From Campylobacter concisus (lineage in GTDB: Bacteria; Campylobacterota; Campylobacteria; Campylobacterales; Campylobacteraceae), in the NCBI RefSeq assembly GCF_003048675.2, contig NZ_CP060707.1, forward strand, positions 1,736,001 through 1,800,000: 64,000 bases of DNA. Direction: 5' to 3'. The notes under the pieces were generated by a model. The model was not told the DNA's origin and made no database searches. It was given only the letters and a program-made list of their open reading frames with translations. The stretch's first letter is position 1; each line of letters begins with the position of its first letter. Both the position numbers and the translations under genes were made by a program. Positions 38,303-46,233 of the stretch are shown here, piece by piece.

Positions 38303-40756
38303 TTATACTTCGCGCTTTTTCACAAAACTTGCTATCAGACTTGGCAAGATGATGAGCGCTCCAAGCAGCATAAAGACCATAACAAGATCGGTTAGCAAGC
38401 CAAAATAAATTGTCGGTATAAAGTTGCTAGTTATCATCACACTAAAGCCAAGGAAAATGGTAAATGAGGTGTAATACATCGCATATCCGATGCTAGCATG
38501 CGCAGCCTTGATGCTTTCAAAGACGCCCTTTGTAAGCAGCTCCTCTTTGAAGCGGTGGATGTAGTGGATGATATCATCAACGCCGATACCTATACTAATG
38601 GCAGCAATCGTAATGCTCATCACATCAAGCGGTATGCCAAAAAATCCCATCACGCCAAAAAGGGTGCAAAGCGGAATCAAATTTGAAACTATGGCGATGG
38701 TCGCAAGTTTAATGCTTCTAAAAACAAAGCAAAATATAACAAAAAGTATCGCAACCGTTAGTCCAAATGTATCAACCTGCGAGCTAAGTAAATTTTGAAG
38801 CATGTTGTTATAAAGCACCATCATGCCGACAACTTCGATGCTTACGTTGTCATTTTTAGTAAGTTCTAAAAGCCCTTCTCTAAGCTCTTTTAGAAATAAA
38901 TTTCGTCTAAGCTTTGGATCGCTATCAACGATCCTTAGGCTAAATCTAAGCTCGTCGTTTTCGACGCTTACATAAGGACTTAGCAAAATCTTTTTATACT
39001 CAAGTGGTAGTTTTTCGTACATCGCAGCTAGCAAAAAATCATCACTAACACCGTTATTTAGCTCTTTTATCGCCTTTATGAGCGTTGCAAGCGAGCTTAC
39101 GTTGCCCACAAAATTTTGCTCTTTTAGATAGTCGTGAATTTTCTCTGCAACTCTTGTGTGATAGCTGTTAAACCAGTATTTCGCGCTCTTTGCGTCGTTT
39201 TCAAACTCACTTTCAAAGTCATCTTTCTCATCACTTTTTTCTTGTTTTGGCTCGCTCTCTTTAAATTTCACTATCACATCAACTGGGATCGTGCCGCCAA
39301 GCTTTGTGTCGATGACTTGCATGCCCTGGCGTATCTGTGTGCTCTCTTTAAAGTAGCCAATGAAGCTATTTTCAACCTTTATCTTACTGATGCCATAAAC
39401 GCCAAAACAGACAACAAGCACGCAAACTGCGTAGATGATCTTTCTTGAGTTTAGGGCTAAATTTGCGCAGTATTTTGTAAATTTAAAGCTGTTTTCAAAT
39501 GTCCTAACAGGGGCAAGCTTCTTTAAATTTGCATTTATCGAGCCAAATAGCAAAAAGGCAAGCACTAGTGAAACGCTGATACCTGCACTCATCATAATGC
39601 CAAGCATGATAACTGGCTTTATATCGGCACTCATTAGTGAGCTAAAGCCAATGACTGTCGTAAATATCGCCCAAAAAGATGGAGAAAATTTGTCACGAAG
39701 TGTCAGGTAGATGAGCTGGTTTTGGCTGTATTTTGGGTGCCTTGCGTAAAATTCTCTATAGCTTACGACTAGGTGGATGACAGTTGAAATGGTGATAATT
39801 AGCTGAAGTGCGATGTAGTTTGAGCTAATGACAGTCACTTCCCAGCCAAACATACCAAAAATACCAGTCGTAAAAATGGCGCTCACTGCGCAGATAAACA
39901 TCGGTAAGATGATCCATCTTGGCTGCCTAAAAAATAGCCACAAGCTAAAGCTAAGAAGCGCTAGAACGCTTAGCCCGTAAACCAAAAGATCGCTCTTTAT
40001 AAAGCCTATCATATCATCAGCGATCATATTTGCGCCGCCCAAAAACAGCTCGTCATTTGCGTTAAATTTAGCGATGGCTGCCTTTATTTTTTCAAGGTTG
40101 CTGTGATCGCTCTTTCTAAGCTCATCTCGGTAGGCTTTAAACTCCGCTAAAAGCGCTTTAAATTTCTCTTCTTCAGCCTGAGTGATAGTGCCGTTTGACT
40201 CTTTTTGGCTAAGTAAATTTCGCTCATTTAAAAGCTCGTTAAATTTATCATCTTGCTTTAAATTTAGCGCGATCGCTGTGGTCTTTAGATCTTTGCTTAT
40301 CAAATTTCCACTATAAATGGGACTTTTTGCAAACTCAAGCTTTGCTTTTGAGATATTTATATCTTTATCGCTTAGCGTTGGTGTGTGATCTAAGATGCCT
40401 GTCACGCCGCCTTTTACGCTATTTAGAAGCGGCACGTTTAGTATAGAAGTGATACTGCTAACCATATCGTTTTTGGCTAGTTCGTCGCTTAAATTTTTAA
40501 TAAGCTCTAAATTTTTAGGTGAAAAAAGATCATCTTTTGGGGTAAAAGCGACCACCAAAAGCCCTGGCGAGTCGTAGCGTTTTGCTATCTGCCTATAAGC
40601 TTTTAGATCAGGGTCATGCTCAAGTAGCAAGGTTTCGGCTGAGGCGTCTATGCTTAGTCTTGTGCTAAGGCAGCCAAAAACTACGCTTAGAACTAGCACA
40701 AGCGAGATAACAAGCTTGTTTTTGGCAATGATAAATTTAAAAATTTGTCGCATCAA
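38303..40756 (-). CDS. RND/MMPL-family transporter (HpnN-like)
   Basis: 817 residues, 12 predicted helices in two halves each preceded by a large periplasmic domain. Seen: N-terminal helix about 15-32, the first five-helix bundle about 240-400, second periplasmic part about 440-640, and GIGVDDIIHYIHRFKEEL near 727, an MMPL/SSD signature. Family members move hydrophobic lipids. It lies four bases after mlaC and ends the mlaA-mlaC-RND operon (C. jejuni Cj1371-Cj1373 order). Two sequons (DINIS, ESNGT) fall in the first periplasmic part. Confidence 0.88.
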   Translation of the reverse strand: MMRQIFKFIIAKNKLVISLVLVLSVVFGCLSTRLSIDASAETLLLEHDPDLKAYRQIAKRYDSPGLLVVAFTPKDDLFSPKNLELIKNLSDELAKNDMVSSITSILNVPLLNSVKGGVTGILDHTPTLSDKDINISKAKLEFAKSPIYSGNLISKDLKTTAIALNLKQDDKFNELLNERNLLSQKESNGTITQAEEEKFKALLAEFKAYRDELRKSDHSNLEKIKAAIAKFNANDELFLGGANMIADDMIGFIKSDLLVYGLSVLALLSFSLWLFFRQPRWIILPMFICAVSAIFTTGIFGMFGWEVTVISSNYIALQLIITISTVIHLVVSYREFYARHPKYSQNQLIYLTLRDKFSPSFWAIFTTVIGFSSLMSADIKPVIMLGIMMSAGISVSLVLAFLLFGSINANLKKLAPVRTFENSFKFTKYCANLALNSRKIIYAVCVLVVCFGVYGISKIKVENSFIGYFKESTQIRQGMQVIDTKLGGTIPVDVIVKFKESEPKQEKSDEKDDFESEFENDAKSAKYWFNSYHTRVAEKIHDYLKEQNFVGNVSSLATLIKAIKELNNGVSDDFLLAAMYEKLPLEYKKILLSPYVSVENDELRFSLRIVDSDPKLRRNLFLKELREGLLELTKNDNVSIEVVGMMVLYNNMLQNLLSSQVDTFGLTVAILFVIFCFVFRSIKLATIAIVSNLIPLCTLFGVMGFFGIPLDVMSITIAAISIGIGVDDIIHYIHRFKEELLTKGVFESIKAAHASIGYAMYYTSFTIFLGFSVMITSNFIPTIYFGLLTDLVMVFMLLGALIILPSLIASFVKKREV

Positions 40757-40759
40757 GGG

Positions 40760-41356
40760 TTATTTTTTATCTTGATCGGGCAAAACAGCTTCGCTTAGTT
40801 TTTGTAAAAGCGTATTAAAATCGCCATTGTTTAGTACGTCGCCAAACTGGCTTCTATAAGTTTGAATGATGCTCACACCAACGATATCAAGGTCATAAAT
40901 GAGCCAGCCACGCTCTTTTGCATCGTAAAATTTATAGATAAATTCATAGTTTTTGCCGTCATTTAGAAGCTCTGATGTAAGCCAGTATCTATTTTTTTGA
41001 GGCTCGCTCTCTCCAGTGATGTGGATCTGTTGGTCTTTGTAGCCTAAGAGTTTGTCGATATATGAGCTTTTTAGCTTTTGCTCAAAAGCAGCGTCAAATT
41101 TAGCTTGCTCGTCGGCACTTAGGCTGTTGTAGCGCTTGCCAAGGCTGATCTTTGCCATCTGTTTGTAGTCAAAAAATGGATCAAGCAGAGCAAAGATCTC
41201 TTTTGTCTTTGCCTTGTCGTCTAAATTTGCATTTTTTAAAACTTCAATCACCTTTGTTGTCTTTGCCTCTATTTCAGGCTTTATCTGCTCTTTTGACATA
41301 GCAAAAAGACTAGTTGCAAAAAGTAAAACCGCTGCAAGAATTTTTAAAATTTTCAT
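40760..41356 (-). CDS. mlaC: MlaC-family periplasmic phospholipid carrier
   Basis: 198 residues with a signal peptide (MKILKILAAVLLFATSLFA). The MlaC/Ttg2D fold is supported by KEIFALLDPFFDYKQMAKISLG and the hydrophobic YDLDIVGVSIIQTYRSQF segment. It carries phospholipid between inner and outer membrane. Start two bases after the mlaA stop. Confidence 0.9.
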   Translation of the reverse strand: MKILKILAAVLLFATSLFAMSKEQIKPEIEAKTTKVIEVLKNANLDDKAKTKEIFALLDPFFDYKQMAKISLGKRYNSLSADEQAKFDAAFEQKLKSSYIDKLLGYKDQQIHITGESEPQKNRYWLTSELLNDGKNYEFIYKFYDAKERGWLIYDLDIVGVSIIQTYRSQFGDVLNNGDFNTLLQKLSEAVLPDQDKK

Positions 41357-41358
41357 AC

Positions 41359-42078
41359 TTACTCCTTGATAAGTTTATCGCGTCTTTGCTCATAAGCATC
41401 ACGTAAAAACGGATATAGATCGATCGCGTCTTTGCGTAGTTTTTCATACGCTGTTGGGTCTTGTGCAAAGCTATTAAACGTCCTATAAGACATAATACCA
41501 AGCGATAAAAGCATAGGGTCTACGTAGCTGATAGGATCGGCAAAATAGTCGCCAACTAGGCCTCCAGTATCTCTTAAATTTGATGGTCCGATAAGTGGCC
41601 AAACGATGTGAAAGCCGCTTCCAAGCCCCCAGTAACCAAGGGTCTGTCCAAAGTCCTCGTTGTGAGGCTTAAGATCATAGTATTTTGCCCCGTCAGTTAG
41701 CCCACCAAAGCCAATTATCGTGTTTGCCAAAAATCGCAAAGTCTCTTCGCCAGCATTTTGAAATTTAAACTGAAGCAGGTTATTTACAAAGCGCACTGGA
41801 AAAAGGAGGTTGTCAAAGAAATTTGCAACCATCGTTCTAGCTGTGGCTGGCACGACATAAGCGTAGCCTTTTGCTACTGGAGTTAGCATGTTTATATAGA
41901 TAAAGTCATTTACGTTTGTCATCACTCGGTTGTAGCCACTAAGTGGGTCAAATACATCTTTTTTTGCTTCAAATTCAACATCAAAGTCATCATTTTCATT
42001 GCCATTAGTCGCGTTTATGTCGGCGCTGGCACAGGCTAAAAGCAGGCTACAAAAGATAGCAAGCAAAAATTTCATCAT
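41359..42078 (-). CDS. mlaA: MlaA/VacJ outer membrane lipoprotein
   Basis: 239 residues. Lipobox LLLACAS gives a lipidated Cys near residue 16. Family segments DPLSGYNRVMTNVNDF, GVVGP-like LGYWGLGSGFHIVWPLIGPSNLRD and the donut-forming amphipathic parts are present. MlaA removes phospholipids from the outer leaflet and hands them to MlaC. Two adjacent ATGs (42078 and 42075) are possible; AAGG spacing slightly favours the second. One glycosylation sequon (DINAT) follows the lipobox. First gene of the operon. Confidence 0.9.
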   Translation of the reverse strand: MMKFLLAIFCSLLLACASADINATNGNENDDFDVEFEAKKDVFDPLSGYNRVMTNVNDFIYINMLTPVAKGYAYVVPATARTMVANFFDNLLFPVRFVNNLLQFKFQNAGEETLRFLANTIIGFGGLTDGAKYYDLKPHNEDFGQTLGYWGLGSGFHIVWPLIGPSNLRDTGGLVGDYFADPISYVDPMLLSLGIMSYRTFNSFAQDPTAYEKLRKDAIDLYPFLRDAYEQRRDKLIKE

Positions 42079-42231
42079 AAAACCTTAAAATTTATTTATA
42101 AAATGTGGCTTAGATTTTATCCTCTTGAAACTTTACAAAAAGTTAAAGAAAATTTGTAATTTAAGCTTGTGAATTAATATAATTAGATATACTTTGCAAA
42201 TTATTATTATATATTTAGAGGTTAAGAATTT

Positions 42232-43014
42232 CTGAAAGCAGATATAAAGTTAGAGCTATTTTTAGGCGAAGATACGCAGGTTTTAGCAAAGCATATAGCG
42301 CTACTTAAGGCGATAAAAGAGACAAAAAGCATCACAAAAGCAGCCGAGGCTGTCGGCATATCATACAAAAACGCTTGGGACTGCTTAGATACGATAAATA
42401 ACAAAAGCAGCAAGCCTCTCATAATAAGAGCCGACGGCAATAAGAAAAATAGCGGTTCAGAGCTTAGCCCATACGCCAAAAAACTGATAAAAATTTACGA
42501 CGCTATCCTCGAGACGCAAAAGGACTTTTTGCAAAAAATTTGTCAAAAGGTTGATTTTGAAGATGTTGATATCATAAATTTACAAAGAATGAGTATGAAT
42601 TTAAGCGCCAGAAACCAGCTCTCATGCGAGATCGTTAGCATAAACAGAGGTGCTGTAAATTCTGAGATCACTGCAAAGCTAAGTAACGGCAACACGCTTG
42701 AAGCGACTATAACAGTTGAAAGCGAGAAAAATTTAGGCCTAAAAGTGGGTCAAAAGGTCGTTTTCATCTTTAAAGCGCCCTCTGTCATCCTAGCAAAAGA
42801 CCTTGATATAAAAATAAGCACCAGCAACCAGCTAAAAGGTGAGGTCATCGAGGCAAAGATAGGCGCTGTAAATGCTGAGGTCACGCTAAAACTAAGCGAC
42901 GAGCAGACCTTAACAGCCATCATCACAAAAGATAGCGCAATGGATATGCAAATAGGCGTTGGCGACACGCTTTTAGCAATAGTAAAATCATCTCAAATCA
43001 TAATAGGAGTATAA
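42232..43014 (+). CDS. modE: ModE-family molybdate-responsive regulator, apparent CTG start
   Basis: 260 residues: an N-terminal winged HTH (about 18-90: LLKAIKETKSITKAAEAVGI, SYKNAWDCLD) and two Mop/TOBE domains (about 122-190 and 195-258), the ModE plan. It represses mod genes when molybdate is bound. No ATG, GTG or TTG is available: in frame an ochre stop (42223-42225) is followed by GAA, TTT and CTG, and the next usual start is far inside at 42529, which would lose the HTH. AGAGG ends ten bases before the CTG. It is the first gene of modE-A-Mop-C-B; modA starts right after its stop. Confidence 0.8.
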   Translation: MKADIKLELFLGEDTQVLAKHIALLKAIKETKSITKAAEAVGISYKNAWDCLDTINNKSSKPLIIRADGNKKNSGSELSPYAKKLIKIYDAILETQKDFLQKICQKVDFEDVDIINLQRMSMNLSARNQLSCEIVSINRGAVNSEITAKLSNGNTLEATITVESEKNLGLKVGQKVVFIFKAPSVILAKDLDIKISTSNQLKGEVIEAKIGAVNAEVTLKLSDEQTLTAIITKDSAMDMQIGVGDTLLAIVKSSQIIIGV

Positions 43015-43770
43015 ATGAAAAAGGTTTTTAAATTTCTATGCGCAGCGGCTCTGCTTGCCATAAACGCACTTGGCACAGAGGTAAATGTCTATGCCGCAGC
43101 AAACACGACTTACGCGTTTCCAGAGCTTATAAAAGAGTTTAATAAGCTTCACCCAGACGCTAAGATCAACCTAACTCTTGGCGCAAGCGGTGGCCTCGTT
43201 ACTCAGATACAAAACTCAGCTCCAGCTGATATCTTCATGGCTGCTGATATGGGCTTTGCGCAAAAAGCCTACGACACAGGCTTTGCAGTGGCTGCTCCAA
43301 AAGTTTATGCGCAAGGCGCTTTGGCGATCTTTTCTATAAGAGATGTGGACTTTAAAAAGGGTATCGAAGTGGTTCGTGGCTTAAAAGCGATCTCAATAGC
43401 AAATCCAGAAACAGCACCTTATGGCAAGGCTAGTATCGAGGCTCTTAAAAATGCAAAACTTTATGACGAAGTAGAGAAAAACATCGTCTATGCTCAAAAA
43501 ATTTCTGAGACACTTTCTCAAGCGCTAAGTGCTTCAGATGTTGGATTTATCGCTGCTAGCGCGCTTTTTAGTGAGAAAATGGCAAAATATAAAGAGGGCA
43601 CTAACTATATCTTCGTGCCTCAAGAGCTCTACACTCCGATCGATCAAGGCATAGTGCTTTTAAAACATGCTGATGGCAACACTGATGCTAAGGCATTTTA
43701 TGAGTTTATCTTGGGCGATAAAGCAAAAGAAATTTTCAAGAAATTTGGCTACAACGTCCCAGCTAAATGA
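43015..43770 (+). CDS. modA: Molybdate ABC transporter substrate-binding protein
   Basis: 251 residues with a signal peptide (MKKVFKFLCAAALLAINALG). Typical ModA text: VYAAANTTYAFPELIKEF, LTLGASGGLVTQIQNSAPADIFMAADMG (about 50-80), and IANPETAPYGKASIEAL. It captures molybdate or tungstate in the periplasm and docks on ModB. It begins immediately after modE and overlaps the Mop gene by four bases. Confidence 0.95.
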   Translation: MKKVFKFLCAAALLAINALGTEVNVYAAANTTYAFPELIKEFNKLHPDAKINLTLGASGGLVTQIQNSAPADIFMAADMGFAQKAYDTGFAVAAPKVYAQGALAIFSIRDVDFKKGIEVVRGLKAISIANPETAPYGKASIEALKNAKLYDEVEKNIVYAQKISETLSQALSASDVGFIAASALFSEKMAKYKEGTNYIFVPQELYTPIDQGIVLLKHADGNTDAKAFYEFILGDKAKEIFKKFGYNVPAK

Positions 43771-44156
43771 TTAGAGCAAAGATCATTCAAATTTCATCCA
43801 AAGATGGCGTCAGTTTTTTTGAGCTTGAGTGCCTAAATTTAGAGATAAATTTATATATGCTAGCCTTAAATGAGGCTAGCAAATTTGCTCTAAATGATGA
43901 GGTGAGCTTAAATTTCAAAAGCTCAGATGTCGTTTTATCAAGGCTTAGACTTGAGGCTAGTTCGCTTGAAAATGAGCTAAAATGCGAGGTCGCTGGCATA
44001 ACTCGTGGTGAAATTTTAAGCATTATTAGCCTAAAGTGTGAGGAGTTTTGCTTTGAGGCAATCATCTCAGATCACGCTCTAAAAGGGCTAAATTTAGTGA
44101 CAGGCGAGCAGATTTTTGCCTACGTTAAATCAACAAGTATCCACGTAAGCGCTTAA
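43767..44156 (+). CDS. Mop/TOBE-domain molybdate-binding protein
   Basis: 129 residues holding two Mop-like halves. Beta patterns NDEVSLNFKSSDVVLS and CEVAGITRGEILSIISL are those of molybdate-binding TOBE folds. In C. jejuni a matching gene (Cj0302c) sits between modA and modC. It may store oxyanion or relieve ModC regulation. It overlaps modA by four bases and precedes modC by two. Confidence 0.85.
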   Translation: MIRAKIIQISSKDGVSFFELECLNLEINLYMLALNEASKFALNDEVSLNFKSSDVVLSRLRLEASSLENELKCEVAGITRGEILSIISLKCEEFCFEAIISDHALKGLNLVTGEQIFAYVKSTSIHVSA

Positions 44157-44158
44157 AA

Positions 44159-45016
44159 ATGATAGAAATTTCTTGCAAAAAAGAGCTAAATGGCGGTGGC
44201 GGTAAATTTATGCTTGAGGCTGAGCTTGCCTTTGAAAGTGGCGAGTTTGTCGCACTTTATGGAGCAAGTGGCGGAGGTAAAACGACGATTTTAAGGCTTA
44301 TCGCTGGCTTTGAAGCCCCACAAAGTGGCGTGATAAAGGTTGCAGATAAGATCTTTTTTGACGAAAAGACAAATTTAGCCCCGCAAAAGCGAAATATCGG
44401 CTTTTTGTTTCAAGACTACGCCCTTTTTGAAAATATGAATGTCTTTAAAAATTTGCTTTTTGCAAATAATGATGAAAATTTAGCAAACAAACTACTTGAA
44501 ATTTGCGAGCTTGGCTCTTTAAAAAACGCGAAAATTAGCACCCTTTCAGGCGGTCAAAAGCAGCGTGTGGCACTCGCTCGTGCGGTGATGAGAAAGCCAG
44601 AAATTTTACTGCTTGATGAGCCACTAAGCGCCCTAGATAACGCCATGCGCGAGAAGTTGCAAGACTATTTACTAGTTCTTCACGATGAGTTTAAGATGAG
44701 CGTTATCTTAGTAAGCCATGACATAGCTGAAATTTACAAGCTTTGCAGCAAGGTTTTTGTCCTTGAAAATGGCAAAATTTCAAGGTCTGGCAGTGCGAGC
44801 GAGATATTTTTAAAAAGTGCAGGATCACAGAAATTTGCATTTAACGCTAAGGTTTTGGAGATCAAAAAGCGTGACGCCATTTTTGTAGCAAATGTGCTAA
44901 TAAACCGCCAAATTTGCGAGGTCGTGCTAAGTAGCGCAGAAGCTAGTGGGCTAAGAGCTGGCGACACCGCCATAGTTAGCACAAAAGCATTTGGCGTAAA
45001 TTTGGTAAAAGCATGA
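44159..45016 (+). CDS. modC: Molybdate ABC transporter ATP-binding protein
   Basis: 285 residues. Walker A GASGGGKTT (about 39-47), Q-loop FLFQDYALF, signature LSGGQKQRVALARA (about 130-143) and Walker B LLLDEPLSALD, then a C-terminal TOBE domain (about 223-285) that can sense molybdate. It powers ModB. Overlaps modB by four bases. Confidence 0.95.
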   Translation: MIEISCKKELNGGGGKFMLEAELAFESGEFVALYGASGGGKTTILRLIAGFEAPQSGVIKVADKIFFDEKTNLAPQKRNIGFLFQDYALFENMNVFKNLLFANNDENLANKLLEICELGSLKNAKISTLSGGQKQRVALARAVMRKPEILLLDEPLSALDNAMREKLQDYLLVLHDEFKMSVILVSHDIAEIYKLCSKVFVLENGKISRSGSASEIFLKSAGSQKFAFNAKVLEIKKRDAIFVANVLINRQICEVVLSSAEASGLRAGDTAIVSTKAFGVNLVKA

Positions 45017-45690
45017 TTAGTGAGCTAGCAAATATTGATTTCGAGCCGTTTTGGCTCTCGCTAAAACTCTCTTTTATCACGACCTTTATCCTATTTTTCT
45101 TCTGCGTAGGGCTTGCTTACTTTATGTCGCAAAAGAAATTCTTTGGCAAGGCATTTTTAGAGTCCATCATCTCGCTGCCTTTGGTGCTACCACCAAGCGT
45201 TCTTGGCTTTTATCTGCTCATTTTTCTCTCGCCCTACTCAGCCTTTGGTAAATTTATAGAAGAGCTCTTTGGCGTGAGACTGGTTTTTAACTTCACGGGC
45301 CTTGTTGTAGCAAGCTGCATCTACTCGCTGCCATTTATGTTTGGGCCCATTTACGCTGGGCTAAATAGTCTAAAAAAGAGCCTTTTTGAGGCGAGCTATA
45401 GCCTTGGCAAAAGCAAGCTTACGACCATTTTTAGGGTCATCTTGCCAAGCATCAGATCAAATTTACTAACCGCGATCGTTGTTAGCTTCGCTCATACGAT
45501 GGGCGAGTTTGGCGTGGTTTTGATGATAGGTGGTAGTGTGGCTGGCGAGAGCAAGGTCGCTAGCATCGCGATATTTGAAGCAGTTGAGATGCTTGATTAT
45601 ACCAAGGCTCACATCTACGCCCTTTTGATGCTAACAATTAGCTTTTTCGTTCTTTTTGTCGTCTATCTCTTAAATTCAAAAAAAGCTTAA
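45013..45690 (+). CDS. modB: Molybdate ABC transporter permease
   Basis: 225 residues with five to six helices and the EAA loop FEASYSLGKSKLTTIF (about 122-137), followed by HTMGEFGVVLMIGGSVAGES. It forms the membrane channel with ModC. Complete, unlike the remnant at 14506; last gene of the mod operon. Confidence 0.95.
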   Translation: MISELANIDFEPFWLSLKLSFITTFILFFFCVGLAYFMSQKKFFGKAFLESIISLPLVLPPSVLGFYLLIFLSPYSAFGKFIEELFGVRLVFNFTGLVVASCIYSLPFMFGPIYAGLNSLKKSLFEASYSLGKSKLTTIFRVILPSIRSNLLTAIVVSFAHTMGEFGVVLMIGGSVAGESKVASIAIFEAVEMLDYTKAHIYALLMLTISFFVLFVVYLLNSKKA

Positions 45691-45726
45691 AGATATATAA
45701 TAGATAAAAATTTTAAAGGATGAAAG

Positions 45727-46224
45727 ATGATAAAAGTGCCTACAAGCATCTACCTAAGGACTTTAGACGGTAAAGAATTTGACTTTTCTGCCTTTGCAAG
45801 GAGCCATGACTGCGTGGTTTTTATCTACCCAAAGATAGGCGAGGATTTTGAGCTTTTAAGCGAACAGCTACAAAATACTGCGGGCATGAAAGGCTGCACG
45901 AAGCAAGCGATAAACTACAAAAAACTTCTTAAAGAATTTAATGATCTTGGCTTTATGGTAGTGGCTATTGGCTCCCAAGATATCGCGGCTCAAAAGAAAT
46001 TTGAAGAAGAGACGGCAACCGGCGTGATGTTTTTAAATGATAGCGAGTTTATGCTAGAGCGCGCGCTTGAGCTTCCAGTCTTTGCTGCTTCAAATGGGCA
46101 TAAATTTTACTTTCGTCAAACACTTATCATAAAAGGTGGCAATATAAGGCGCGCATATATCGTTGATGAGCCTGAAAACGACGCTAAAAATATGCTAGAA
46201 AAATTGCAAAATAAAGACTACTAG
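45727..46224 (+). CDS. Divergent peroxiredoxin with single Cys in the active loop
   Basis: 165 residues of the AhpC/TSA thioredoxin fold. The strand FIYPKIGEDFELLS leads to a longer loop than in Bcp, then AGMKGCTKQAINYK. The GCT peroxidatic Cys is kept, but the position of the resolving Cys in Bcp is Ala, and only one other Cys (HDCVVF) exists. It may work as a 1-Cys enzyme or use another partner. It is nine bases before the methyltransferase gene and probably co-transcribed. Confidence 0.8.
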   Translation: MIKVPTSIYLRTLDGKEFDFSAFARSHDCVVFIYPKIGEDFELLSEQLQNTAGMKGCTKQAINYKKLLKEFNDLGFMVVAIGSQDIAAQKKFEEETATGVMFLNDSEFMLERALELPVFAASNGHKFYFRQTLIIKGGNIRRAYIVDEPENDAKNMLEKLQNKDY

Positions 46225-46233
46225 GAGGGTAAA

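Noticed and set aside
42222-42479. 85-residue minus-strand frame opposite modE
   Set aside because: It mirrors the HTH region of modE; no ribosome site or homology.
42529-42531. TTG at 42529 as modE start
   Set aside because: It would remove the whole HTH domain although that domain is intact in the same frame upstream.
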